This document shows positions 47,001 to 55,191 of a stretch of 64,000 nt of DNA, piece by piece. The notes beneath the pieces were generated by a model. It made no database searches, was not told the DNA's origin, and saw only the letters and a program-made list of their open reading frames with translations. Position numbers and translations under genes: made by a program. The DNA comes from Oscillatoriales cyanobacterium (GTDB taxonomy: Bacteria; Cyanobacteriota; Cyanobacteriia; Cyanobacteriales; Laspinemataceae): positions 62,001 to 126,000 of the forward strand of contig JAABRM010000006.1 in the NCBI GenBank assembly GCA_011390955.1, given 5' to 3'. Positions within the stretch are counted from its first letter, which is position 1, and each line of letters begins with the position of its first letter.

Positions 47001-47627
47001 CGGGAAAAAGAGGTTTTGCTCAAAGAAATTCATCACCGAGTCAAAAATAACCTGCAAGTCATTTCTAGTTTACTCAAAATGCAGTCTCGGTCGATTACTG
47101 ACCCGGAAATTTTGGAAATATTCCAAGAAAGCCAAAGTCGGATCCATTCAATGGCTTTGATTCACGAAAAACTCTATCAGTCAGCGGATTTAGCCCGGAT
47201 TAATTGTGGGGAATACATCCAGAACTTAACCTCACATTTGTACCGCAGCTATGGTATGACTCCCCGCCATATTCAGCTAGAAGTCAAGGTGCCGCAAATC
47301 TCTCTGAGTCTTGATGCCGCCCTCCCTTGTGGTTTAATTATTAATGAACTGGTATCTAATGCGCTTAAGTACGCATTTCCCGATAAGCGATCGGGAAAAA
47401 TCTACATTGAGCTAGATGTAAATGTTGACAACTGCTATATCTTAAAGGTTGGTGATAATGGGATTGGTTTGCCGCCGAATATAGATTGGGAAAATACTCG
47501 GTCTCTCGGATTAAGATTAGTTCGGACTTTATCCCAGCAATTAGGCGCAACTGTAGCAGTTGACCTCACTGATGGCACCCTGTTTTCCTTAACGTTTATC
47601 GAACCCAAGTATCAAAAAAGGATTTAA
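44016..47627 (+). CDS. Multi-PAS/GAF sensor histidine kinase with a degenerate N-terminal receiver
   Basis: 1203 residues from the ATG at 44016, preceded by GAGGAAGAG; a start 15 codons upstream is weaker. Order: receiver-like domain (1-137), PAS (about 185-310), GAF (about 310-460), PAS about 475-595, 615-735, 745-870 and 870-985, HisKA_2 with EIHHRVKNN (H1006/H1007), then HATPase (LIINELVSNALKYAFPDKRSG, VGDNGIGLPP). In the receiver the expected phospho-Asp is H55 (WDLILHIW) and the acidic pair is missing, so it is a pseudoreceiver. A REC-kinase gene follows after 4 bp. The signal sensed is unknown. Confidence 0.9.
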   Translation: MSRLLPILIIQNPLTDTSLLLGQLQEAGFIPDSQTVETESEYSAQLDRGWDLILHIWQSLEPLTPKNPDRPITLDPLRALEILHQKNYQIPLIIISDHPSVEFAVNCMKQGAADYLLTAQIPQLSAKVQQLFQDKITPPATFPRGNSAIGGRQRLTTVKKISDRQAGNNYHVADELFFRDLVESNTDLIWEIDRNGAYTYISPNIRNILGYEPEELIGKTPFDFMCSPDAFRVAEIWGSLAGKQLPFTCLEHRSRHKNGQYMMLESSGIPIIETQAEAGKSSAILRGYRGISRDINPRFYQEEAIENLIRETASVTGEAFFVSLVRHLAVALDVHYVFVGELMDLSPQKLKIIAAWIDDRPGELFEVNLANSPCEISLKQGQYYCADGLLEVFPHNQNIQKMGACSYLGIRLVDTAGNPIGNLCALSQKPIFINRQTQVILNIFALRAAAEMQRQKAEKERQKLLASVETSEEKYRTIFTASPIGMATFDLENLTWITANPKFCEMLGYHETEIKELTVADITHYQDLDEEIRELSRLKTGEIISYKLGKRYLKKTGEIIQCDLTCTRISDRSQKPILGLAIVEDISEWKQVEECLRLRVREALRMQYREALRMQYRAITASNNGIVICDARYPTLPIIYVNAAFEKITGYLASNILGESCWWLQENQGKHPEWIHGNAPPQLPAAVREQNPCSVAIQNYRPDGTIFWNKLSISPIYDSEKKLSHFLSIHHDITEIQEAKSFLRLSQERLRYLVASNPAVIYSRQASDDYNINFMSENVLALFGYAASNFFTDANFWIDHVHPEDAKVISVASSRLLDKESDAQEYRFLHANGSYIWVRDEQKLIRDEQNQPLEIIGYWADISDRKQAEAALQVAKDKLQAVWDAVPGFVSLISSDLTYIGVNQQLAAVYGLPPEQFIGQQIGFLGTSPEFSQFITEFFASQQEEATKEVTSGINQNEKTYLMVINKYQQGTAAVLIGIDITERKQAEDKIQASLREKEVLLKEIHHRVKNNLQVISSLLKMQSRSITDPEILEIFQESQSRIHSMALIHEKLYQSADLARINCGEYIQNLTSHLYRSYGMTPRHIQLEVKVPQISLSLDAALPCGLIINELVSNALKYAFPDKRSGKIYIELDVNVDNCYILKVGDNGIGLPPNIDWENTRSLGLRLVRTLSQQLGATVAVDLTDGTLFSLTFIEPKYQKRI
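45817..45866. repeat. 24-bp tandem duplication inside the kinase gene
   Basis: CGCGAAGCGTTGCGGATGCA with ATAT occurs twice in a row and adds a second REALRMQY to the linker before the third PAS domain. Because it is 24 bp the frame is kept. Confidence 0.85.
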
Positions 47628-47631
47628 CCCC

Positions 47632-48735
47632 ATGAGTCCGACCAAGATTCTGATTGTAGAAGACGAAATGATTATTGCTGAAGATATGGCGGATGCTTTA
47701 ACCAATTTGGGCTATGAAGTGACTGCCATTGTCCCCTCCGGTCACGATGCTATTGAAAAAGCGGCGACCACTCATCCCGATATTGTGTTGATGGATATTA
47801 ATTTACAAGGGGAAATAGATGGGGTAGATGCGGCGCAGCAAATTCGGTCTAATCAACAAATTCCGGTAGTTTTTCTGACTGCTTATGCGGATCAAAATAC
47901 TATTGAACGAGCTAAGGCAACCGAACCCTTTGGTTATTTGTTAAAGCCCTTTCAAGACCGGGAGTTAAAAACAACCATAGAAATTGCCATTCAACGCCAT
48001 CAGGCGGAAAATTCCATCCGGGAACTACTGAAAAAAGAAAGCGATATTAATCAGCTAAAAACTCAATTTTTGTCCATGATTTCCCATGATTTTCGGTTGC
48101 CTTTAACCACGATTCAATCAACCGTAGAATTATTAGAATTTAAAGGAAATAACTGCTCCGAAGAGCAGAAACAACAATATTTTGAGTATATTCATTCGGC
48201 AATTAGTAAAGTTACGGAAATGTTAGATGATGTTTTAGAACTGAGTAAATTAGAACTGGGTAATATAGACTTTGAACCAAGTTTAATGGATTTAAATCGG
48301 GTTTGTTTAGATGTTTTGGCGGAGGTAAAAATTAGCGATCGCCACCAACATGAATTTAAATTTATTCACGGCGATCGCAATATTCCAGTGGTTCTGGATG
48401 AAAAACTGCTGCGACAATGCCTCCTAAATTTATTGTCTAATGCCTGTAAATATTCCCCCCCAAATAGCCTGATTTCTTTGCACTTAGATTGTCAAGATGA
48501 CCGGGTGCTTTTTTCGGTCAAAGATCGAGGCATGGGAATCCCTCCAGAGGAGCAAAACAATCTGTTTCAATCCTTCCACCGAGCCAGCAATGTCCGAGAT
48601 ATTCCTGGTACTGGCTTAGGGTTAATGATTGTGAAAAAATGTGTGGAACTCCACGGTGGGGAAATCACTCTAGAAAGTCAAATAGACGCGGGCACGACTT
48701 TTAATGTTACATTGCCCATAACTAGGACTCCATAA
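47632..48735 (+). CDS. Receiver-histidine kinase fusion
   Basis: 367 residues. Receiver 1-125 with E10-D11, phospho-Asp D55 in LMDINLQGEIDGVDA and K106-type KPF; coiled linker; HisKA with H152 in MISHDFRLPLTTI; HATPase with NLLSNACKYSP, DRGMGIPP and GTGLGLMIVKKCVELHGG. It starts 4 bp after the multi-PAS kinase stop and is its probable phosphotransfer partner; the receiver can take phosphate from it and control its own kinase domain. This pairing is inferred from the gene order and from the second copy at 55-58 kb. Confidence 0.92.
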   Translation: MSPTKILIVEDEMIIAEDMADALTNLGYEVTAIVPSGHDAIEKAATTHPDIVLMDINLQGEIDGVDAAQQIRSNQQIPVVFLTAYADQNTIERAKATEPFGYLLKPFQDRELKTTIEIAIQRHQAENSIRELLKKESDINQLKTQFLSMISHDFRLPLTTIQSTVELLEFKGNNCSEEQKQQYFEYIHSAISKVTEMLDDVLELSKLELGNIDFEPSLMDLNRVCLDVLAEVKISDRHQHEFKFIHGDRNIPVVLDEKLLRQCLLNLLSNACKYSPPNSLISLHLDCQDDRVLFSVKDRGMGIPPEEQNNLFQSFHRASNVRDIPGTGLGLMIVKKCVELHGGEITLESQIDAGTTFNVTLPITRTP

Positions 48736-48766
48736 ATAGGACTCCATAAATAGGACAAATAACCAA

Positions 48767-49663
48767 TCAAGCCACAGATAAATTAGCCGGAGTTTTGCCC
48801 TGAGTTTTGGCCGGAGTTTTGCCCTGAGTTTTGGCCGGAGTTTTGCCCTGAGTTTTGGCCGGAGTTTTGCCCTGAGTTTTCGGCAAAAAATCCCGATCCT
48901 GCAAAATCTGCATTAAATTAATCTCCGTTTCCAATAAGCAGGCATGACCGCTATTTTTCAGGAGCAATCTTTGAGCATTGGGCATGAATTGAATTAATCT
49001 CTGGGATTCACTCACGGACGGCAATAATAAATCGTCGGTACTGGCGATCGCGAGGGTAGGGTGAGAAATTTGCGCCAGTTGATGGGGATGAATTTCAAAC
49101 TCTCGGAGTAAATTTAATCGCCAGGTACTCGATAAGTGGCTGACGGATTGCATGGCGGTCAACAGGTCTTGACTTTCTCTGGCGGCCATGCGACCTAATG
49201 AGCCTAAAAAGGGTAAAAAACCGACCACGCCAAATTGATAGATGGGGGTGGGCACCCAGCCCGGTACATAAGAACCCCACTTGAGCCAAGCTTGTTGACT
49301 AAAACAAGAAGCGGGGTTGACTAGGATGATCCGGTGGAGTAACTCTGGGACGCCAATGGCCACTTGTAAGGCTAAACAGCCGCCAAAGGATTCGCCACAA
49401 AGATACACCGGACGCTGGTTTAGGCGAATTTCTTGCCGGAGTAAGGTAATTACGGAGTGGGTGAGTTGTTGCCAGGTGGATAAATCATCGGGAGGAATGG
49501 TTAAACAGCGAATGTCAAAGGCTGCCCCTAGGTTAAAGGTTTCGATCTGATGGCGCAGAAGAGATCCGGTGCCATCCATTCCGGGGAAAAATATGAATAA
49601 GGGTTTGTCGGGTTGGGGGGGGTGGGGGGTGCGCCAATGAATTTTTTGTTTCAATCTCAACAT
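48767..49663 (-). CDS. Alpha/beta-hydrolase with repetitive C-terminus
   Basis: 298 residues from the ATG at 49663; the frame is open 51 codons further upstream. Features: FFPGMDGTGSLLRHQI, the nucleophile elbow GESFGGCLAL, AIASTDDLLLPS with the acid, and NSGHACLLETE with the His. The pattern resembles the hydrolase half of the plant PES / cyanobacterial Slr2103-type acyltransferases, but without their acyltransferase domain. The C-terminus is four units of KTQGKTPA, encoded by a 24-bp tandem repeat. Substrate unknown; acyl lipids or plastoquinone are guesses. Confidence 0.75.
   Translation of the reverse strand: MLRLKQKIHWRTPHPPQPDKPLFIFFPGMDGTGSLLRHQIETFNLGAAFDIRCLTIPPDDLSTWQQLTHSVITLLRQEIRLNQRPVYLCGESFGGCLALQVAIGVPELLHRIILVNPASCFSQQAWLKWGSYVPGWVPTPIYQFGVVGFLPFLGSLGRMAARESQDLLTAMQSVSHLSSTWRLNLLREFEIHPHQLAQISHPTLAIASTDDLLLPSVSESQRLIQFMPNAQRLLLKNSGHACLLETEINLMQILQDRDFLPKTQGKTPAKTQGKTPAKTQGKTPAKTQGKTPANLSVA
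48784..48884. repeat. 24-bp tandem repeat in the hydrolase gene
   Basis: The unit GCCGGAGTTTTGCCCTGAGT with TTTG repeats about four times on the plus strand (Lys/Thr/Gln/Gly/Pro/Ala when read on the minus strand). It ends just before the stop codon. Confidence 0.85.
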
Positions 49664-50498
49664 GGTTAGAGCTAGATAATGGCCAAATAAAGGAAGATCG
49701 AGGCAGAATTTAGCGGATTTTGAGTAAATCCCTAGTTTCAGAACGGTGATTTGCGGATCGAAGACCACGGGATGCCAGGGCGATTTCGCCCGATCGACAC
49801 CAGTACACCGCGACAACCTGCCCTTGGGCGGTTAAAAGATACCGTGATTTTTTCAGATCGAGGAATGGATCTGATATGATATTGACTCGATCTAAATTGT
49901 AATAAATCTTTACAATTTGTGAGCAATTGACATTAATGGAGGTGTTTGAGTCCCAGATGCACATTCTTGTACGGTAAGGAAATGACCGAGGAAAAACTCC
50001 CCACTTCAGCCAGAAAAAGCTGAGGTAAAGCAGACAATGCCCTAACCGAGGGCAAAAAACCTGGTATAACCGTGGTGAATCATGTATGTGAATCCTAAAA
50101 TTGAATCCAGGGTCATCTTTATCATGGGTCAATGTCATGGGTCAATTTGTCCGGGGGATCGGCGGAAAAAGCAAGGGTTTGCCTAAGCGAAAAGTTAAAA
50201 AATCCTGATTTTAAACAAGATTTACAAAATGTAAACCTTTATTAAACCTTTATAAATAAAGGCCGAGCGAATCAAGGAAAGAAAATACCCGATCGATTTT
50301 GATGCGTAATAAATGGTTAAATACCCTTTAAAATAGAAGATCGAGAGAAGATCGAGAGCCGTCAGCATTCGGCCAAAACCGCTCGTCAAAAGAATCCTTA
50401 CCCGTTGCTAATGTCCACGGGGACTGATTCATCGGGAGCAATCATTGACTCAAAAACCATCTATATAGGAAACTGGTTATTTGGGTTCTAACTCTCAC
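49664..50498. other. Intergenic region before the candidate RNA
   Basis: No supported gene, except that the hydrolase frame may extend into 49664-49816. It contains the inverted pair AAATTGTAA/TTACAATTT (about 49892-49916), GATCGAGAGAAGATCGAGAG direct repeats (about 50340-50358) and scattered HIP1 octamers. Confidence 0.45.
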
Positions 50499-50660
50499 AA
50501 AAAAAGCCAGCTTGTCCGTAGAGGGAAACCAGAAAATTAAACACCAGAAAACCTGACTGCCTAGGATATTTCTGAAGCAGAACTGAGCGCGATCGCGAGA
50601 ATCAGGACTTTTTGCCAGGGAGAGGTTTGTCGTTCTCACCCTGACCCGGACAAGCTGACA
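50499..50660 (-). ncRNA. Candidate structured non-coding RNA, divergent to metG
   Basis: Read on the minus strand, CAGCTTGTCCG (50657-50647) pairs perfectly with CGGACAAGCTG (50518-50508), which is followed by GGC and seven Ts (50505-50499). This closes a 160-nt RNA with an intrinsic-terminator-like end. Inside are further stems: CAGGG-GAG with CTC-CCCTG (one T-T mismatch), a HIP1-containing stem CTGA/TCAG, and TTCTG-CTT-CAGAA. A weak TAAAAT -10 lies upstream. I cannot assign it to a known family; 6S RNA is possible but its usual rod shape is not obvious. Confidence 0.5.
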
Positions 50661-50717
50661 CCAATCAAATGATTTTACTAACTCCATTCCCAATGGAGAT
50701 ATTTATTAACCTAATCC

Positions 50718-52322
50718 ATGAACTCTCACCAGACACAGAAAAAAACTTTTGCCATCACGACCCCTCTGTATTATGTGAATGATGTGCCTCATATTGGCAG
50801 TGCCTATACCACTATGGCTGCTGATGCGAGGTCAAGATTTGAGCGTCTGCGCGGTCATGCAGTGCTAATGATTACGGGCAGCGATGAACATGGCCAGAAA
50901 ATTCAGCGCACCGCTGAAAGTAATGGGCGATCGCCCCAAGAACATTGCGACCAAACTGTGCAAAAATTTCTCGACCTTTGGGATCGACTAAATATTCGCT
51001 ACGATAGATTTAGTCGGACAACTGCGCCAGTTCACGAAAAGATCGTCAAACAATTCTTTGGCCGGGTTTGGGACAAAGGCGACATCTACCTGAGTCAGCA
51101 ACAAGGTTGGTACTGCGTCTCTTGTGAAGAATTCAAAGAGGAACGGGATCTTTTACCCGGTCATCTGTGCCCCCTGCACTCTAACCGAAAAGCTGAATGG
51201 CGAGATGAGCAAAACTATTTCTTTCGTCTGTCCAAATACCAAAGTCAACTAGAAACTCTCTATCAAGACCGACCGGATTTTATCCAACCCGAAACCCGTC
51301 GGAATGAAGTGCTCAACTTTGTCAGCCGAGGATTGCAAGACTTCTCAATTTCTCGCGTGAATCTGGACTGGGGCTTTCCAGTCCCCACCGATCCCAGCCA
51401 TACTCTTTATGTTTGGTTTGATGCCCTCTTAGGGTATGTGACGGCCTTATTAGATCCTAATGATGAACCCACTTTAGAAAATGCCCTCTCTAAGTGGTGG
51501 CCAATTAATATTCACCTGATTGGCAAAGATATTTTGCGATTTCATGCGGTTTATTGGCCAGCGATGTTAATGTCCGCTGATGTGCCGGTTCCTGGCTATG
51601 TTTTTGGACATGGTTTTTTAACCAAAGATGGTCAGAAAATGGGCAAAACTCTGGGCAATACGGTGGATCCGTTTCAGTTAGTCGAAAAATATGGCGCTGA
51701 TGCGGTACGGTATTATTTTCTCAAAGAAATTGAGTTTGGCAAAGATGGCGATTTTAATGAAGAGCGATTTATTAATGTGCTCAATGCCGATCTAGCCAAT
51801 GATTTGGGCAATTTGCTCAATCGCACCCTCGGTATGGCGAAAAAATACTGTCAAGGTATCGTACCAGCGATCGCCCCTGATGCCATTTCTCTGGATCATC
51901 CTTTAAAGTCCCTCGGAGTTAATTTAGGTACAGGAGTCGCTCAAAGTTATGAAGCTTTAGCTTTTAGTCAAGCCTGCGAACAAATCTTAACTTTGATCCG
52001 TTCGGGAAATAAATATATCGATGAACAAGCTCCTTGGAGTCTGTATAAACAAGGCGAACAAAAAGCCGTTGATGAAGTAATCTATACGGTTTTGGAGTCC
52101 GTCCGATTAGCGGCTTATCTTTTGTCGCCAATCATTCCCCAGATTAGTACAGCGATTTATCAGCAGTTAGGATTTTCAATTGATTTTAATGCCATATTCA
52201 TTGATGAATCTGTGGGCTTTTCTAATCATGGGAAATGGGGAGTTTTGCCACCTAACCAAACGTTGGCAAAACCCCAACCTGTGTTTCAAAAATTGGAGCG
52301 AATTGTCGAAACATCGGTTTAA
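50718..52322 (+). CDS. metG: Methionyl-tRNA synthetase
   Basis: 534 residues. Class I motifs: the HIGH box as PHIG (24-27) in YYVNDVPHIGSAY and the KMSKS loop as KMGKT (307-311). The connective domain has CVSCEEF (C133, C136) and a further Cys in HLCPLH, fewer than the four-Cys zinc knuckle pair. DQVKAWIDALLGY-type anticodon and SC-fold parts follow (YVWFDALLGYVTALLDPND). The C-terminal tRNA-binding (EMAP-like) domain is absent, as in many cyanobacteria. It charges tRNA-Met with methionine. Confidence 0.96.
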   Translation: MNSHQTQKKTFAITTPLYYVNDVPHIGSAYTTMAADARSRFERLRGHAVLMITGSDEHGQKIQRTAESNGRSPQEHCDQTVQKFLDLWDRLNIRYDRFSRTTAPVHEKIVKQFFGRVWDKGDIYLSQQQGWYCVSCEEFKEERDLLPGHLCPLHSNRKAEWRDEQNYFFRLSKYQSQLETLYQDRPDFIQPETRRNEVLNFVSRGLQDFSISRVNLDWGFPVPTDPSHTLYVWFDALLGYVTALLDPNDEPTLENALSKWWPINIHLIGKDILRFHAVYWPAMLMSADVPVPGYVFGHGFLTKDGQKMGKTLGNTVDPFQLVEKYGADAVRYYFLKEIEFGKDGDFNEERFINVLNADLANDLGNLLNRTLGMAKKYCQGIVPAIAPDAISLDHPLKSLGVNLGTGVAQSYEALAFSQACEQILTLIRSGNKYIDEQAPWSLYKQGEQKAVDEVIYTVLESVRLAAYLLSPIIPQISTAIYQQLGFSIDFNAIFIDESVGFSNHGKWGVLPPNQTLAKPQPVFQKLERIVETSV

Positions 52323-52472
52323 CCTGTGAAGGTTTAAGCGATATTGGCGATGCTCAATTTTGAATTGGTTTAGATTGATTTTGCCTAGATTCTCGTAAAT
52401 TATCGGAATTTACAGCAATGAAAATTTGCCCAGATTCATTTTTTTTATCATAACAAAAGAGGAATAATAACA

Positions 52473-53087
52473 ATGTTGAATCATCATCCTGAAACGGAAA
52501 GTATATTCAGCGCTGAACGAGTCTTAGAAAATCGCGGACGGGTGGCGATTTTTATTGATGGATCTAATTTATTCTATGCGGCTTTACAGCTAGGCATTGA
52601 AATAGACTACACCAAGCTTTTGTGTCGTTTAACCGCTGGTTCGCGACTACTCCGCTCCTTTTTCTATACCGGAGTAGACCGCACCAATGAAAAACAACAA
52701 GGTTTCTTGCTGTGGATGCGGCGGAATGGCTATCGAGTGATTGCTAAAGATTTAGTCCAACTTCCTGATGGGTCGAAAAAGGCTAACTTGGATGTGGAAA
52801 TTGCCGTGGATATGATGGCTTTGGTGGGCTCTTATGATACGGCGGTTTTAGTCAGTGGGGATGGCGATTTGGCTTATGCGGTGGATGCGGTCAGCTATCG
52901 CGGTGTCCGAGTGGAAGTGGTGAGTTTACGCTCGATGACCAGTGATAGTTTGATTAATGTGGCCGATCGCTATATCGATCTAGAATCAGTGAAAGAGGAT
53001 ATTCAAAAAACCCCTCGCAGTCATAACACCTATACTTACCGTCCGCTCTCCAGTTTGAGTATGATGGATGAAAGAGAGGAACGATAA
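52473..53087 (+). CDS. LabA-like NYN-domain protein
   Basis: 204 residues. NYN/PIN-like nuclease fold: AIFIDGSNLFYAA (acidic residue after strand 1), VDMMALVGSYDTAVLVSGDGDLAYAVDA and VEVVSL. LabA of Synechococcus lowers clock-driven transcription with KaiC output; the biochemical activity of the NYN domain is not settled. A good AGAGG ribosome-binding site precedes the ATG. The next gene, lptC, follows after 29 bp from its preferred start. Confidence 0.9.
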   Translation: MLNHHPETESIFSAERVLENRGRVAIFIDGSNLFYAALQLGIEIDYTKLLCRLTAGSRLLRSFFYTGVDRTNEKQQGFLLWMRRNGYRVIAKDLVQLPDGSKKANLDVEIAVDMMALVGSYDTAVLVSGDGDLAYAVDAVSYRGVRVEVVSLRSMTSDSLINVADRYIDLESVKEDIQKTPRSHNTYTYRPLSSLSMMDEREER

Positions 53088-53116
53088 GCAAGTTGCTAAT
53101 TCACTCTGAAAAATCA

Positions 53117-54331
53117 ATGTCAAAAGTCGATCGACGCACCACTGGTTTGCCCTTGAAAGTGTGCGCTGATTTGCTTTTGATGACGAAACCGATCGCTCAA
53201 TTGGGTTGTTTATTGATTTTTCAGGGTTTCTTGTTGGTTGGTTTGTTGGGGGTCAGCGGCTGTGGATCTCAGAACCCCAACTCCTCCACCAACAATGGAA
53301 CTGAGGAAAAGTTAGATCGCAGTTTAACTTTTAAAGATGTCACCTTAGATCAGGTGAATGAAGCCGGGGAAAAGGTCTGGACTTTGCGATCGCCCGTGGC
53401 TAAGTACCGGAATGAAAAACAAATTGTTAACGTGGAACTTCCCGAAGGAGAACTTTTCCAAGATGGCAAGTTACTCTACAAGATTTCCGCAAAAAAAGGG
53501 GAAGTCCATCAAAATGGCGAAAAAATTCTCCTCCAAGAAGATATTGTGGCCACTGACCCAGAAAGTGGAGCCGTGCTCCGGGGTCAAGAATTGGAATGGT
53601 TTCCTAAAAAAAACTTATTAATTGTGCGCCAATTAATCGGCACCCATACCCAAATCGAAATTTCTGCCAATGAAGGGCAAATTCAAACCAAAACTAACCA
53701 GGTAGATTTGCAGGGTGATGTGGTGGCAACCACTAAAGATCCCGTATTTCAAATGCGGAGTGAAGCCCTGGTTTGGCAAATTCCTCAACAATTAGTTAAG
53801 AGCGATCGCCCGGTAGAATTTGACCGTTACCCGTGCAATTCTCCCGCCAATTGTCCCCCCAGCGATCGCAGTGTGAGCGATCGCGGCGAATATAATTTGT
53901 CAACGAAAATAGCGAAATTGGAAAATAATGTCCAACTGACTCTTGCCAGACCTCCTCTGAATGTTCAGAGTGATTTACTCACTTGGAGTTTAACGGCACA
54001 AACGGTGACATCAGAAAAACCCTTACAAGCCTTTCACCGCGATCGACAATTTACCCTGACGGGAAATGAAGGAGTGCTAGATTTACCCACGGAAATTTTG
54101 ACGGTGAAGGGCAATGTTAAAGCAAAGGGCAATCCGCAAAAGCCGTTTGATTTGCAAGCTAACCTTATGATTTGGTACATTCCTAAAGAAGAAATGGAAG
54201 CGGAAGGAAATGTGATTTATCAACAAGCTAACCCATCTTTAACCCTCCGTGGATCTAAAGCTTTTGGTAAACTTACAGAGCAAACCTTTGTGATGACTGG
54301 GGGAAATGTGGTGACAGAAGTTGTTCCCTAA
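53117..54331 (+). CDS. lptC: LptC-like LPS export protein
   Basis: 404 residues from the ATG at 53117; a shorter start at 53180 puts the signal peptide at the N-terminus and may be the true one. A lipoprotein-like signal with GVSGCG is followed by a long beta-strand array (DVTLDQVNEAGEKVWTLRSP, VAKYRNEKQIVNVELPEGEL), the LptC/LptA jelly-roll, in the repeated form ADLMTWS/GNVxAKG. LptC links the LptBFG exporter to the periplasmic LPS bridge. It is longer than proteobacterial LptC, as usual in cyanobacteria. Confidence 0.85.
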   Translation: MSKVDRRTTGLPLKVCADLLLMTKPIAQLGCLLIFQGFLLVGLLGVSGCGSQNPNSSTNNGTEEKLDRSLTFKDVTLDQVNEAGEKVWTLRSPVAKYRNEKQIVNVELPEGELFQDGKLLYKISAKKGEVHQNGEKILLQEDIVATDPESGAVLRGQELEWFPKKNLLIVRQLIGTHTQIEISANEGQIQTKTNQVDLQGDVVATTKDPVFQMRSEALVWQIPQQLVKSDRPVEFDRYPCNSPANCPPSDRSVSDRGEYNLSTKIAKLENNVQLTLARPPLNVQSDLLTWSLTAQTVTSEKPLQAFHRDRQFTLTGNEGVLDLPTEILTVKGNVKAKGNPQKPFDLQANLMIWYIPKEEMEAEGNVIYQQANPSLTLRGSKAFGKLTEQTFVMTGGNVVTEVVP

Positions 54332-54340
54332 ATCACCGCC

Positions 54341-54530
54341 ACAATTTCCCACAATTTCCTACAATTTCCCACAATTTCCTACAATTTCCGACAATTTCCT
54401 ACAATTTCCCACAATTTCCGACAATTTCCGACAATTTCCTACAATTTCCTACAATTTCCTACAATTTCCTACAAAATCCCACAATTTCCCACAATTTCCG
54501 ACAAAATCCTACAAAATCCCACAAATTTTC
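54341..54530. repeat. Decamer tandem repeat ACAATTTCCN
   Basis: Eighteen consecutive units of exactly 10 bp (54341-54520) and a partial nineteenth. Fourteen or more read ACAATTTCC followed by C, T or G; four read ACAAAATCC. The AATTT tracts recur in helical phase. It begins 10 bp behind the lptC stop. A 78-codon frame through it is an accidental repeat frame. Confidence 0.95.
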
Positions 54531-54589
54531 ACTATTCGCTCGACAGCCATAACATAAAAAAACGGTTTTTTTACAGCAATTTCTGCTGT

Positions 54590-54664
54590 TATGAAGTACA
54601 CCAACTTATCGATCGAGCCTTGTAGGGACACGGCAATGCCGTGTCCCTACCACACTTCATAAGT
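54590..54664. repeat. Nested palindromes with GGGACACGGCAATGCCGTGTCC
   Basis: Outer arms TTATGAAGT and ACTTCATAA enclose the palindrome GTAGGGACACGGCAATGCCG-type element (54624-54652). The same inner palindrome lies twice at 31988-32052 and once in the M48-like gene at 8983. Confidence 0.8.
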
Positions 54665-54756
54665 ATGGAATCTGCTGTATGTTATGAATGATGCTTTAAT
54701 ATTAAAATATCCAATAATTTATTTGCTCAAATTTAAATTTTATATAAATTTTTAAA

Positions 54757-54797
54757 TAAAATAAACGTTTTTTTGCGGCAAAAAAACGTTTATTTTA
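54757..54797. repeat. 41-bp perfect palindrome
   Basis: TAAAATAAACGTTTTTTTGC, one G, and its exact reverse complement. The single-base centre means it would form an almost loop-free cruciform. Its right end overlaps the start of the MITE-like copy at 54796. Confidence 0.9.
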
Positions 54798-54900
54798 TAG
54801 CAGCAATTGTCAGACTTATGAAGTACAAAAAAACTTGTCATTCCCGCGAATGCGGGAATCCATAAAACCTCTGTAATTTATCCTGATAATAACCGCTATA
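54796..54900. mobile_element. MITE-like element with TATAGC ends, copy 1
   Basis: 105 bp with ends TATAGC and GCTATA. Inside it has TTATGAAGTACAAAAAAAC, TCATTCCCGCG/GCGGGAATCC and AAAACCTCTGTA. Copy 2 lies at 63189-63290 in the same orientation with the same blocks. Confidence 0.8.
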
Positions 54901-55191
54901 TGGCTTTATAGACGGGTTTTGAAAACCGTATTTGATTTTTGATAATAAACACCGAACATGGAAAAAAACAAGCAGAATTAATGTATGAGGTTGGCGGCAA
55001 AAAAACCGGATTTTGATGAGTTAAATTTTATAAATTTAACCGCATATTCGCCAAAAATAACCGAGAATAAAAATGTTGAATTGAATCGGGGATCGATCGT
55101 CTTGGAATGATTTAAGCCAAAAATGGTATAATTCAAGTAATTTATTCAGTAAAACAGGATAAACATCTAAGAGCCGATCGCTCTGGGGATT
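54901..55191. other. Leader of the second multi-PAS kinase
   Basis: AT-rich, gene-free. I see no strong promoter. A G-rich CTGGGGATT lies just before the GTG start. Confidence 0.4.

Noticed and set aside
49710-50138. 142-residue minus-strand frame
   Set aside because: It has no recognisable domain and an unlikely composition; it overlaps the possible hydrolase upstream extension in another frame.
54321-54557. 78-residue frame with FPTISYNF repeats
   Set aside because: It only reads through the 10-bp repeat; three units equal ten codons, so any frame gives a repetitive peptide. No start signal is seen.
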